Source: Planotetraspora phitsanulokensis
GTDB lineage: Bacteria; Actinomycetota; Actinomycetes; Streptosporangiales; Streptosporangiaceae
DNA: 64,000 nucleotides
Assembly (NCBI RefSeq): GCF_016863295.1
Contig: NZ_BOOP01000048.1
Coordinates: forward strand, 1 to 64,000
Direction of reading: 5' to 3'
Below, piece by piece: positions 37,904 to 46,081 of this stretch. Made by a program: the position numbers and the translations under genes. Numbering within the stretch: the first letter of the stretch is position 1; each line of letters starts with the position of its first letter. Below the pieces are notes generated by a model. That model made no database searches and was not told where the DNA came from. It was given only the letters and a program-made list of their open reading frames with translations.

Positions 37904-38563
37904 GCTGTCCTCCGGGGCGTTTGTGCTGGTCAATTGCGGTGCTTGGACTTCGACAGTAACACGTGTAAGAGCGTGCTTAGTAACTGTGGTGCTGCGACGA
38001 TCGTTTTTGTTGATCACAATATGGTTACCGTCTCAGACGCGTTCTAAGCGGTTCGACGCGTCAGACGCACCTGATGCACTGTCGCGCGTCGTTCGCGTCT
38101 CTCTGTTGATCTCGTGCACGCGTGGAGGTCATTTCGACGCTCGACGCGACGCCACGACCGGCGGAGATGCGACAGAACGACAAAACGAATCTACGCCGTA
38201 AAGGGGCGCGCTCCCGTACGGCGCAGCCGGCCCCGCCGCCACTCCCCCGCCGCACGTGGCGCGGCTCTTGGGCACCGATGCGGTGATCCATGTCCGTGTG
38301 TCCGGGTACAGGGGGAGCCGAAGCGGCACCGTAGGTGCCGTACCGGCGACCTGTACGGCGGCCCCGCCTTTACAGCGTAGATTCGGATCTGTCGTTTTGT
38401 CGCTTCGCCGGACCGGCACCCGAGCCCCGAGGTAACCTCGACACACGACGCGGCACCGCCAGGTGCCGCCCTTCATCGAGGTCTCTCCTCGCCACGGCGA
38501 ACGAACGACCGGCAACGAACGCGGCACGCCAGGTGCCGCCCTTCATCGCCACGGCCCGCCCCA
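37904..38563. other. gene-free region: operon promoter, operators and three related hairpins
   Basis: No convincing gene. The left part is AT-rich, as for a promoter of the leftward operon, with CTGATGCAC at 38071-38079 and partial copies at 38058-38070 of the operator seen at 13.6 kb. The right part holds three similar hairpins, CGGCACC/GGTGCCG at 38324-38340, 38451-38468 and (shorter) 38522-38538. It also holds a 21-base direct repeat at 38458-38478 and 38528-38548. Lying just after rep, it is a candidate origin or control region. Confidence 0.5.
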
Positions 38564-38579
38564 TCACAGGGCGGGCCGT
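38551..38579 (-). terminator. hairpin overlapping the rep stop codon
   Basis: A perfect 11-bp stem ACGGCCCGCCC with a seven-base loop. The TGA of the Rep-like gene (38564-38566) lies in the loop. Confidence 0.55.
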
Positions 38580-40015
38580 TCGCGTTCCGACCGCGCGCGC
38601 ATCCGCGCCCGGGCCAGCACCACCTGGCGTCGGCGCAGCTCCTCGTCCTCCACCACAGGCTTCGGAGCCGGGGCCTCGACGAGCACGCGCTGAGCCTCGA
38701 TCGTGTCCTGCGCGGCCGCGTCGACCAGCGCCCAGCGCTCCACCTCGCGCGGCCGCCGGGCCAGGACGGCACGAGCCGCACGGTACGCCGCGCTCGGGCC
38801 GGCGGCCGCGACTCCAGCGACGACAGGTTGGGGCGCCAAGGCCTCCGCCCGGGTCAGCCGCGGGGCGAGCTCGAGCGGCCCGCCGACACGAGCTGCGTTC
38901 AGCGACTCGCGCTGCGCACGCCAAGCCTCCTGCTCCGAGCGCACCTTGGCCGCCGCGGCGTCGAGCCGCTGCGACTTGCTGGCCACGGGCCGGCCGTCGA
39001 CGTCGAGCCACGCGGCAAGCCTGTGCTTCACCCATCCGGGGATGTGTCGGAGGTCGTCGACGTGCTGCCAGGTGTAGGTCCAGGCCGTGCCGTCCGGCTT
39101 GTGGTCCAGGGCGTGGAGCACGTCGTCGGCGGTCCAGCCAGCGACGAGGAACACCCTGGTCAGGTGCCTGATGTACCACGGCGACAGCCGCCGGAGCGTG
39201 GTGCTGGTGTCGCGGATCTGCTCGGCGGTCTGGAGTGCGTGGCGCTTCGTCCCTGGCGATGCGGGCCGCGCGCTCGTCGGCGAAATGCGGGTCTTACGGC
39301 GAGATGATCTTGTCTCTCGCGCGTGCGTAGGACCTTCTGTAACTCTCTCAGGGAGAGTTACAGAAGGGGGTTCAGTTGTCGTTCTGTCGGTACGCGATGA
39401 CGTTTTGTCGGTGACCGGAGCGACGTCATCCACCTGCGGCGACGGCACACACAGCACCCACACCGCCGCACGGTTGCCCAGGCCGTCATCGTCGAGGCCC
39501 ATACGGGTGCCCTTGCGGTAGCGGACCGTCGTGCCCTCCTCGACCGTGCCGAGGAAGCCGCGCTCACGCAGCCAGCGCACCCAGCGCTTCACCGTCGACA
39601 GCGCGAGGTCGGCCTCCTCGGCGATGCGCTGCTCGGTGGGCCTGGTCGTGAGTGTCGTCCAGTCGGCCCAGTTCGACAGGGCGGTGGCCACCTGCATCAG
39701 GTTGCGGTAGCCGTGGCAGCGGAGTGCCAGCGCGTCAGGGTGCTCCTTGACGGCGCGGACGAACTCCTGCTGCGAGCCCGCAGGCCGCATTCCCTCGGGG
39801 ACGGCGCCGAGCACCACCCGCCGAGTGAGCGGGGCGAGGAGGTCGGGGAGGTCGCAGACCGTGGCGAATGCCGTACGAGGATCGCCGGAACGGCTCTGCG
39901 GCGGGGATTTGGGAACGTTCGGGCGACACGCGGACCCACCGATTTGCGGGCGCGAAGGACCGAACGCTTGGCGGGATGCTATCTTTTCCTCCAAGCGAAA
40001 GACGCGTGGACCCAA
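38564..40015 (-). CDS. Rep-like replication initiator with winged-helix domain
   Basis: A 483-residue protein. The DNA-binding core is about residues 105-165: MQVATALSNWADWTTLTTRP, TEQRIAEEADLALSTVKRWV, RWLRERGFLGTVEEGTTVRY, as in Streptomyces plasmid HTH replication proteins. A linker rich in Thr/Arg/Ser follows, with a 15-bp DNA palindrome inside it. A second domain comes next (LSPWYIRHLTRVFLVAGWTA, DVLHALDHKPDGTAW, IPGWVKHRLAAWLDVDGRP), then a long helical C-terminus. The start is TTG 40015 with GGGAGAG eight bases upstream. Context (parAB, TraB, nearby repeats) supports a role in plasmid-state replication; no polymerase or relaxase motif is seen. Confidence 0.65.
   Translation of the reverse strand: MGPRVFRLEEKIASRQAFGPSRPQIGGSACRPNVPKSPPQSRSGDPRTAFATVCDLPDLLAPLTRRVVLGAVPEGMRPAGSQQEFVRAVKEHPDALALRCHGYRNLMQVATALSNWADWTTLTTRPTEQRIAEEADLALSTVKRWVRWLRERGFLGTVEEGTTVRYRKGTRMGLDDDGLGNRAAVWVLCVPSPQVDDVAPVTDKTSSRTDRTTTEPPSVTLPERVTEGPTHARETRSSRRKTRISPTSARPASPGTKRHALQTAEQIRDTSTTLRRLSPWYIRHLTRVFLVAGWTADDVLHALDHKPDGTAWTYTWQHVDDLRHIPGWVKHRLAAWLDVDGRPVASKSQRLDAAAAKVRSEQEAWRAQRESLNAARVGGPLELAPRLTRAEALAPQPVVAGVAAAGPSAAYRAARAVLARRPREVERWALVDAAAQDTIEAQRVLVEAPAPKPVVEDEELRRRQVVLARARMRARSERERPAL
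39333..39367. repeat. 15-bp perfect inverted repeat inside rep
   Basis: CCTTCTGTAACTCTC, a five-base spacer, then its exact complement. It encodes SVTLPERVTEG in a variable linker and is clearly less GC-rich than the surrounding codons. Candidate replication or regulatory site. Confidence 0.5.
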
Positions 40016-40411
40016 GCGATCGGCTCTCCCTGGCGGCCAAACCTAGGAGCCAATCACTACGGCCAAGCGAAAGAGATCTGGTTCAGATCTGCGGATGAAG
40101 TTGTCTTCCTGCGCTCCCCTTCGGGGGGGCTTATTTTTTTGCCCTGTGGCGACTCCGTGAGGGGTCGAAGTTACGTGGATGTAGTTCGGGGCAAGCATTC
40201 CACAAGGGCCACATGGGTTGCGGTCGCTTCTGGCGGGCGTGTCGCAGTTGCCGGGGCGGCGATTGCTCGCGACACACCTGACGCACCTGACGCGCTAGAG
40301 CACACCATAGCGCGACGAGTGCGGACATAGGAGACACGCACGCAGTGATGCACCAAAACGATCACTTGTGATTCCGACCACACGTCGTCACCTGCCGCAA
40401 CGCCGGACATT
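40016..40411. promoter_or_regulatory. rep leader and promoter region
   Basis: A 396-base gap with no convincing gene. It contains AGATCTGGTTCAGATCT at 40074-40090, a plus-strand terminator at 40113-40140, and two direct copies of ACCTGACGC at 40276-40293 that include the CTGACGCAC operator at 40278-40286. Leftward transcription of rep must cross it, so both repressor control and antisense control are plausible. Confidence 0.5.
40113..40140 (+). terminator. plus-strand Rho-independent terminator in the rep leader
   Basis: A stem GCTCCCC/GGGGGGC (one wobble pair) with a TTCG tetraloop followed by TTATTTTTTT. It is directional for plus-strand RNA and opposite to rep. Such a U-rich tail is rare in this sequence and suggests a short antisense transcript. 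Confidence 0.6.
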
Positions 40412-40786
40412 TCAGCGGTTCCGGCCGCTCAGCGGCGCGTCGCAGGCCCGCAGCCGTCCTGACGCGCGGCGGCCGGCCACCACCGCGGCGGCCGACACCA
40501 GCAGCACCGTCCCGCCGACCAGACCCCATGTCGCGGCCACCAGCATCCACAGCGTCGCAACCGTCGCAGACCCGCCCACCGGGGACGCCCCCCGCCGGAG
40601 CAGCGGAACCACCACCGACACCACGGCGAGAGACACGACCGGCAAGACCAGCTGCGCCTCCTCGCTCACCACATCGCACGCCAGCGCGAGCAGCTGTGTC
40701 CCCGCGAACCAACCCGCGCACGCCAGCCCGCGCAGCACCGCACGGCCGGCCAGGTTCTCGACCCGGGCATTCTCGAACGTCGTCAC
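40412..40786 (-). CDS. Spd-like integral membrane protein
   Basis: A 124-residue protein with four predicted membrane segments (LRGLACAGWFAGTQLLALAC, AQLVLPVVSLAVVSVVVPLL, TVATLWMLVAATWGLVGG, GTVLLVSAAAVVAG). GTG 40786 follows GGAGGAGG. Position directly after traB matches the Spd (spread) proteins of Streptomyces plasmids, which help move plasmid between hyphal compartments. No enzyme motif. Confidence 0.55.
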   Translation of the reverse strand: MTTFENARVENLAGRAVLRGLACAGWFAGTQLLALACDVVSEEAQLVLPVVSLAVVSVVVPLLRRGASPVGGSATVATLWMLVAATWGLVGGTVLLVSAAAVVAGRRASGRLRACDAPLSGRNR

Positions 40787-40802
40787 GGCAACCTCCTCCA
40801 GA

Positions 40803-42245
40803 TCAGCGGTTCAGGGCGTACAGGCCGCGACCGACCCGGGCGACGTCGCCCTCGTCAGCGAGCAGGCCAAGGCTGTTGCGCACCGAACCGACCTTGACGG
40901 CCTTTCCGCCGTCCGCGTTGACGGCGTCGAGGACGTCGGCCGCCGTCATCGGGGCATCAGCGGAGGCCAGGACAGCCTGGACTCGGTCCTCCAGGAGGCC
41001 GCCGCTATGACCGGCGCTGATGCTCACGACCGCGCCGGACTTCGACTTCTCTTCATGCTCGGCCTGCAATGCCTGGCACAGCGCAGCCATCGCGACAGGG
41101 TCGTGACGGGAGGCGTAGGCCGCGGCGGCGGCCGCGTGCGACGCGACCTCCAGGCGGGCGGGCTCGTCGTCCCCGTACAGAGCGAGGATCTCGGGGTCCA
41201 AACCGGGAAGGGGCGCAATGGAGCCGACGCGCAGGTGACGCATCATCGCGGTCGGGCGCGGCCCGGACAGCACGTAACCGGTGCCCTGTGTGCCAGGGGC
41301 GTCGTCATCGTCGTCCTCGTCCAGGTCGAACTGGGAGCGCAGCACGCGCTCCGCGAGAGTCTTCGGAATGGTCTGGAGCTGTTCCCCGGCGGGCAGCAGG
41401 CCGTCCCCGACCAGCTGGCGCATCATGCTCGACGACCAGCGGAGCAGGGTCACCTCGCCTTCCTTGAGCATGGCGCGAAGCGTGTCCGACCCGCCCAGCT
41501 CCTCCAGGTGGGAAGCCTGGGCGGCAAGGCCGATGCCGACACCGACAGAGCGGCCCGTCCTGCCCAACTCCTTGATCAAGCCGGTGGCCTCATCCCGGTA
41601 GGGGGCTCCCTTCTCCAGCAGCCGGTTCGCTTCGTCGATGCGGACGTGCAGAAGCGGGTCACCGCCAAGCGCGAACGAGTTCCGCCCGGCGGCGCTGTAG
41701 CGGCGCATCCGCGCATGTGCGACGGCGACACCCGAGCGCAGGATGAGGATCGCTTCCTCCTGGCTGCTGCCGTAGAAGTCGACGTTGCCCTTGGCCTCAG
41801 GCACTGACTGGCCTTCCTTGAGGTCGGCCAGCCAGGACACGATGCCGTTGATCTTCTCGGCGATCAGCTCCAGTTGCAGCGCACGGGACTTTCCGGCGCC
41901 GGTGGTGCCGAACAGCAGGAACCTCTGCGCAGACCCCGTCGACGGGTCGAACAGTCGCTTACGGACGGGCCTGCCGTTGTGGTAGACGCCAGCGACGATG
42001 CGGCCGTGCCGGTCCATCACCAGGTCTTCGCGGGTCACGGCCCGGACGTTGGCGAGCGGGTTGCTCGGGTAGACCGTGACCATCGCCTGGCGTGACCCGT
42101 CCGTCTCGACCACGATGCGGGTCGGGTCGGTGATGCCCAGCGCCGAGCGCAGCGCGGCCAGGTCATAGCGGATGACCTGGCCGGCCGGGACTTCCAGCAT
42201 CAGCTCAACGACCTCGTCGGCGGCCGCCAGCGTGGGCATGCTCAT
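40803..42245 (-). CDS. traB: TraB-type FtsK/SpoIIIE-like conjugative DNA translocase
   Basis: A 480-residue protein. Walker A is FLLFGTTGAGKSRALQLELI; Walker B-like LLHVRIDEANRLLEKG; the central motor continues RTGRSVGVGIGLAAQASHLE. The last 65 residues (DRVQAVLASADAPMTAADVL, VKVGSVRNSLGLLADEGDVA, RVGRGLYALNR) form a winged helix like the FtsK gamma / TraB clt-recognition domain. TraB forms a hexameric ring that moves double-stranded DNA between mycelia, without a relaxase, after binding short clt repeats. ATG 42245 follows AGGAGAGG. It is coupled to the membrane protein upstream. Confidence 0.85.
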   Translation of the reverse strand: MSMPTLAAADEVVELMLEVPAGQVIRYDLAALRSALGITDPTRIVVETDGSRQAMVTVYPSNPLANVRAVTREDLVMDRHGRIVAGVYHNGRPVRKRLFDPSTGSAQRFLLFGTTGAGKSRALQLELIAEKINGIVSWLADLKEGQSVPEAKGNVDFYGSSQEEAILILRSGVAVAHARMRRYSAAGRNSFALGGDPLLHVRIDEANRLLEKGAPYRDEATGLIKELGRTGRSVGVGIGLAAQASHLEELGGSDTLRAMLKEGEVTLLRWSSSMMRQLVGDGLLPAGEQLQTIPKTLAERVLRSQFDLDEDDDDDAPGTQGTGYVLSGPRPTAMMRHLRVGSIAPLPGLDPEILALYGDDEPARLEVASHAAAAAAYASRHDPVAMAALCQALQAEHEEKSKSGAVVSISAGHSGGLLEDRVQAVLASADAPMTAADVLDAVNADGGKAVKVGSVRNSLGLLADEGDVARVGRGLYALNR

Positions 42246-43108
42246 TAGTTCCTCTCCTCAGGGGCGGCACCGGGGCGGCCGACACGAACGCCGGTCAGGA
42301 CGGCACCGGGCATCGCGACCGGGGCGATCCGCTGAGCCCAGACCGTCGCCGGGTCCTCCTCGGCGGGCTTGCCGATCGTCAGGCGACGCACCGCAGCGCC
42401 GCGACGGGGCACCGGACCGATCGTGATCAGCTCCTCGGGGACGTCCATGAGCGCCGACAGGTGCCGGATGGAGATGTCCGGGACGGGCTGACCTGGGTCG
42501 ACAGACCGGATGATGGCCCGCATCGAGGCCTCCCCCGTCCGCTCGATGTCCTCCAGGACCGTGCCGGAAGCCGTCCCGCCGGCGACAGCGACACGGCTCG
42601 CCCACCACTGCGCGACCGGGTGCCCGTCGACCACCTGCTGCACCGGGGCCAGGGCGACGGCCGCCGCGGCGGGCGGGGGCGGCGGCGCCACCATGAGGCG
42701 AGCGACGCGGGCCGGCCGCAGCATCCACGTCGCGGTCGACCACACAGTCAGCCCCAGCGCCTCGCCCCAGTGGATGCCCGGCACGACCTGCTCCGCGATC
42801 AACAGCGCGGCGAGGCTGGCGCCGGGCACCAGGTACAGCGCAGTCGCGGCCGCCTTCTGGTGGCCGGACGGCTTCCACAACCGCAATCCCGCCAGGCCCG
42901 CGCTGGACAGGACCGCAGTCGCCAGCAGCGACCCGCCAGCGACCGCAGGCGTGAACAACCCGATGGCCGCCGCGGCGATACCCGCGACGGTCGCCACGCG
43001 ACCCACCGCGCTACGCACGGCGTCCAAGCGGCGGCGCGCCCGCTCCACCTCGGGCCAGGCCGGGATAGTCAGGTCAACCTTCATCAGCGGCGGCATGGTC
43101 GGGGGCAT
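42245..43108 (-). CDS. conjugation-associated membrane protein
   Basis: A 287-residue protein from ATG 43108, with GAAGGAG six bases upstream. Three to four membrane segments lie in residues about 35-120 (VATVAGIAAAAIGLFTPAVA, ATALYLVPGASLAALLIAEQ, ALGLTVWSTATWML). A soluble domain follows (ISIRHLSALMDVPEELITIG). Its stop overlaps the traB start. In Streptomyces elements the gene before traB is often such a TraA/Spd-like membrane partner; this role is inferred. Confidence 0.55.
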   Translation of the reverse strand: MPPTMPPLMKVDLTIPAWPEVERARRRLDAVRSAVGRVATVAGIAAAAIGLFTPAVAGGSLLATAVLSSAGLAGLRLWKPSGHQKAAATALYLVPGASLAALLIAEQVVPGIHWGEALGLTVWSTATWMLRPARVARLMVAPPPPPAAAAVALAPVQQVVDGHPVAQWWASRVAVAGGTASGTVLEDIERTGEASMRAIIRSVDPGQPVPDISIRHLSALMDVPEELITIGPVPRRGAAVRRLTIGKPAEEDPATVWAQRIAPVAMPGAVLTGVRVGRPGAAPEERN

Positions 43109-43129
43109 GGTCGTCTCCTTCAATCCAGG

Positions 43130-43564
43130 TCAGCGGTTGCTGTAGAACGATGCGTCGGCCATAGGGACGGGCATTGCCCTGATGGACTCGGCGACCGGCC
43201 CGTAATCGGCCTGGTGGGCGGCGGACGTCTCGTCGAACAGCGTCGCCAGGTCCTCCGTCTCGGCGGCCATCGCCTCGGCATCGGCAAGCACCGACTGCAT
43301 GACGGTCGCGGCGTTGCGGTGCTCGCTGATGGTGTCGCGGTCGACCCTCAGGCCCGCCATCTGATCCGCCAGCCGGTTAACCCCGGCCGAACAGCCCTCC
43401 ACGTAGTGGTAAGTACGGCGGACCCGCTCGCTCAGGCCGCGCAGCTTGATCCCGGCCACGGCGAGCTGGGCGATGAGGATGCCGTAACGCACGGCCTCCA
43501 TCAGCACGCTGGCAGTTGCCGCGACCACACCGCCGGTCGTCTCTGCGCTCTCCAGCTCTCCCAT
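43130..43564 (-). CDS. hypothetical transfer-region protein
   Basis: A 144-residue protein from ATG 43564 (AGGAGG five bases upstream). It has a hydrophobic helix near residues 20-45 (LMEAVRYGILIAQLAVAGIK) and then a long coiled-coil-like helix (GVNRLADQMAGLRVDRDTIS, LADAEAMAAETEDLATLFDE). It lies inside the traB operon. Function unknown. Confidence 0.5.
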   Translation of the reverse strand: MGELESAETTGGVVAATASVLMEAVRYGILIAQLAVAGIKLRGLSERVRRTYHYVEGCSAGVNRLADQMAGLRVDRDTISEHRNAATVMQSVLADAEAMAAETEDLATLFDETSAAHQADYGPVAESIRAMPVPMADASFYSNR

Positions 43565-43573
43565 CACGGCCTC

Positions 43574-45217
43574 CTATTCGTTGTGGTAGTCGCGCTCGGC
43601 GGGGCGGGTGTGGCCCATGTCGCGGGTCACGTCGGCCGGGTTCTTGTGGCGGGCCTCGGCGTTGCTCCCCGCGATCGAGATGGCCTCAGAGGCGCGCGGA
43701 AGGTTCTCGGCGATGGCTTCGGCCTTCGCTTTGACCGTGGCCGTCTTCTCCATGAGCCGCGCCACCATGCCCAGCAGCACTCCGGGCACCTTGAGCTCGC
43801 CGATCTCGGCGTGCAGGGCCTCCAGCCTGTTCCGCAGCAGGTCGCAGCCCTCGGCGGTCGCCTCGGCCTCGGCCACCCCGTCAAGGATCTGCTCGGCCAT
43901 GTCGGCGTCGGCCTCGATCACGTCGTAAACCGTCAACTCCGCGTCGCGGTACTGCGTGTTCGTCTTGGGCGCCGCGCTCAAGGCCCGGACTCCTTCCTGC
44001 GTGAGGGCAAGGGCCTCGTGCTTCCGCTGGCGAGGCTGGTCGACCCGCTCGGACGACTCCACCCGCACCGTTCGGTCAGCGGCCGGCGGCGGCCGCATCC
44101 CGGCGAAACCCGGAGGCGGCGGAGGCGTGGCCTGCTCCTGCGCCCGCTCCTTGTCCTGGTCCGCTCGGGAGCCGGTCGCGTTCTTGCTGCTGGTCCAGCG
44201 CTTCGGGCCTGCGCTGTCCGTGGAGGCCTTCCACGTCGACTTGCGCCGCCGCGGGCCGTTCGGAGGGGTGGGGTTCGGAGCAGCCTTGTCGCTGGTCCCG
44301 GGGCGGCCGGTCGTCCAACGCTTCGGGCCTGCGGTGGCGCCTTTGCCGGAACCCTCCTTGGGTGCCTTCCAGGTCACCTTGCGGGCCGTGGCGGGCTTCG
44401 CCCCCTTGTCGGGGGTGCCATTCGGGTTCTTCGTCTTCGACGGCTTACCGCTGGTCACGGCGGGGTCAGCCGTCCGACGCGGACGCAACTCGACCTGGCC
44501 GGAGCTGCCCTTGCGGCGCTTCGGCCTGGTCTTCGTGTCCTCGTCCCAGACCGTCTTGCCGCTCCGAGCAGACTTGTGGCCCTTGGCGTCCTTGCCGCTG
44601 GCCAGCCCCAGCCCCTTGGGCGATCCGCTGTGCGGGCCGCCCTTGCCCTTCCCGAGCCCGCCCAGGCTGCTCTTGCCTCCGCTGTCGCTTGTGCGGCGCG
44701 CGAACGCGCGTGAGCCCTTCGTCCCACCGCCGAGCGAGCGCAGCAGGGACGACCCCGAGGAGCCTCCCGATCCACGCCCACCGCGGGGGCCGGCCACGGC
44801 CGCCTTCGCGGCCGACCTATCGGCGGCCGCGCGGGTCTGGTCAGCGAGCGCCTGGCGGTGACGGGCGCGGTGCCACATGCCCTTAGCAGCTGCGACACCG
44901 AGCGCCGTCATCAAAGCCACCGCGACCGCCAACGCGCTCCGCGCGGTCGGGTTGTCGGGGTCGTCCGGCGACGGCAGCGCGAACGCGCCCTCCTCGTCGC
45001 TGTCCGGCCGGGGGAAACCTGGCATGGTCAGCGCCAACGGAGGCCGCATCTCCTCGACTCCCGGCATCCGGGGCCAGGAGCCGGCCGGGGCCGGGGCCGA
45101 CTCCTCGACGTCGTCGGCAGCGGAACCGCTATCGGCGTTGGGCTCGGGGGCGTCGAGGGAACCTCGCATGAAGATGCGGGGCAGCCGCACGACCTTGTCG
45201 TCGTCGTTGGCGCTCAC
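43574..45217 (-). CDS. large low-complexity membrane protein of the transfer operon
   Basis: A 547-residue protein from GTG 45217 (GGGAGG upstream). An acidic N-terminus leads to one membrane helix about 93-112 (ARSALAVAVALMTALGVAAA). Then 250 residues of Gly/Ser/Lys/Arg-rich sequence follow with repeats (GPKRWT at least twice, KVTWKAPKEG and KSTWKASTD). The C-terminal 130 residues are helical (QYRDAELTVYDVIEADADMA, LRNRLEALHAEIGELK). The basic middle part could bind DNA or cell-wall polymers. Probably structural in transfer; no enzyme motif. Confidence 0.55.
   Translation of the reverse strand: MSANDDDKVVRLPRIFMRGSLDAPEPNADSGSAADDVEESAPAPAGSWPRMPGVEEMRPPLALTMPGFPRPDSDEEGAFALPSPDDPDNPTARSALAVAVALMTALGVAAAKGMWHRARHRQALADQTRAAADRSAAKAAVAGPRGGRGSGGSSGSSLLRSLGGGTKGSRAFARRTSDSGGKSSLGGLGKGKGGPHSGSPKGLGLASGKDAKGHKSARSGKTVWDEDTKTRPKRRKGSSGQVELRPRRTADPAVTSGKPSKTKNPNGTPDKGAKPATARKVTWKAPKEGSGKGATAGPKRWTTGRPGTSDKAAPNPTPPNGPRRRKSTWKASTDSAGPKRWTSSKNATGSRADQDKERAQEQATPPPPPGFAGMRPPPAADRTVRVESSERVDQPRQRKHEALALTQEGVRALSAAPKTNTQYRDAELTVYDVIEADADMAEQILDGVAEAEATAEGCDLLRNRLEALHAEIGELKVPGVLLGMVARLMEKTATVKAKAEAIAENLPRASEAISIAGSNAEARHKNPADVTRDMGHTRPAERDYHNE
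45118..45131. promoter_or_regulatory. TAGCGG-type palindrome, copy 8 (in-frame, one mismatch)
   Basis: CAGCGGAACCGCTA inside the N-terminal coding region of the large transfer protein (codons for DSGSA). It could be chance or a true site 86-99 bases downstream of the start. Confidence 0.3.
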
Positions 45218-45357
45218 GTTCGCCTCCCTTCCTGGGGTTGACAGTCGGTAACCGAATGGGGGATCCTCGCGCGCCGCGCGTACGCGCGCCGCGCCTTACG
45301 CGCGTGCGAGGCCGTCTCGGCGCATGAACATGAGGACGGGCATCACGCTGTGTCACC

Positions 45358-45594
45358 TCAGAGTCGGCGGGCTTCGGCGGTCTCGTGCCCCTCGGCCCAC
45401 GTCGCGAGCAGCACGGCAAGCTCGTGCATCGCCCGGGGGTTGCCGCCGCGCTGGGCACTGCGCGCGGCGGCCTTCGCCCGGTCAAAACACACCTTGGCCA
45501 GCGAAGCATCGTCAGTGGCGGCCTCCATCCGTGGATTCCAGGTGTTGGCCAGGTTCTCCAGCCGACGCCGCCCCAACCGAGTCAGTCCGCTCAT
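45358..45594 (-). CDS. small helical protein
   Basis: A 78-residue basic helical protein from ATG 45594 (ATGA overlap), ending ATWAEGHETAEARRL. Followed by a 140-base GC-rich gap containing GCGCGTACGCGC. Function unknown. Confidence 0.45.
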   Translation of the reverse strand: MSGLTRLGRRRLENLANTWNPRMEAATDDASLAKVCFDRAKAAARSAQRGGNPRAMHELAVLLATWAEGHETAEARRL

Positions 45595-46061
45595 GCCGAC
45601 CGCTTCCGGCCGTCGTCCCTGATCAGGTCAATGAAGTCCCTGCTAGGCGGGTCAGCAGCACGCGGCGCCGACTTCGGCTGTGCCGTGCGCTGCGGACCGG
45701 GGATAGCGGGAACCTGCCTGGCCTGCGCGGCCGCCTCACGGGCGGCCGGGATCTCGTGGCGGCCGCGCCGGTAACGGGCCTCCAGCTCGAAGGTCAGTGT
45801 CGCGGCCTTCTCGATGTGGGCCTGGATCTCGCCGAAAGGGCTGGTCACCCAGCGGTGGCGCCACCACGCCTCGAAGGTGCTGTAACCCTCGGGTCGGTTG
45901 GCCTTCCACATGGCCTCGGCGTCTCGGCGGATGCGTGCCACATAGTCGGCCTGAGCCGACAGAACCTGCCGGAGCTGGGCGGTGAAAGCCTCCACCAGCT
46001 CCGGCCGGTCCAGCATGTCCCCGGACCAGTGATCCTGCCCGGACGACGAGGTTGTGCTCAC
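45591..46061 (-). CDS. hypothetical transfer-region protein
   Basis: A 156-residue protein from GTG 46061 (AAAGGA upstream). Mostly helical (LVEAFTAQLRQVLSAQADYV, GEIQAHIEKAATLTFELEAR) with a Trp-rich segment (FEAWWRHRWV). Coupled to the small protein downstream. Function unknown. Confidence 0.5.
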   Translation of the reverse strand: MSTTSSSGQDHWSGDMLDRPELVEAFTAQLRQVLSAQADYVARIRRDAEAMWKANRPEGYSTFEAWWRHRWVTSPFGEIQAHIEKAATLTFELEARYRRGRHEIPAAREAAAQARQVPAIPGPQRTAQPKSAPRAADPPSRDFIDLIRDDGRKRSA

Positions 46062-46081
46062 AAGAGTTCCTTTCTGAGGGG

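Noticed and set aside
38050-38070. GGTTCGA sequence as a tRNA T-loop
   Set aside because: No acceptor, D or anticodon arms can be folded around it, and the stretch is explained by operator-like repeats.
42461-44713. 750-residue plus-strand frame opposite transfer genes
   Set aside because: Antisense to three supported genes, with His/Arg/Gly-rich shadow composition and no start signal.
45246-45310. GCGCGC-rich stretch as a possible linear-plasmid telomere
   Set aside because: It lies in the middle of an operon between two genes. Streptomyces telomeres are terminal and contain several ordered palindromes.
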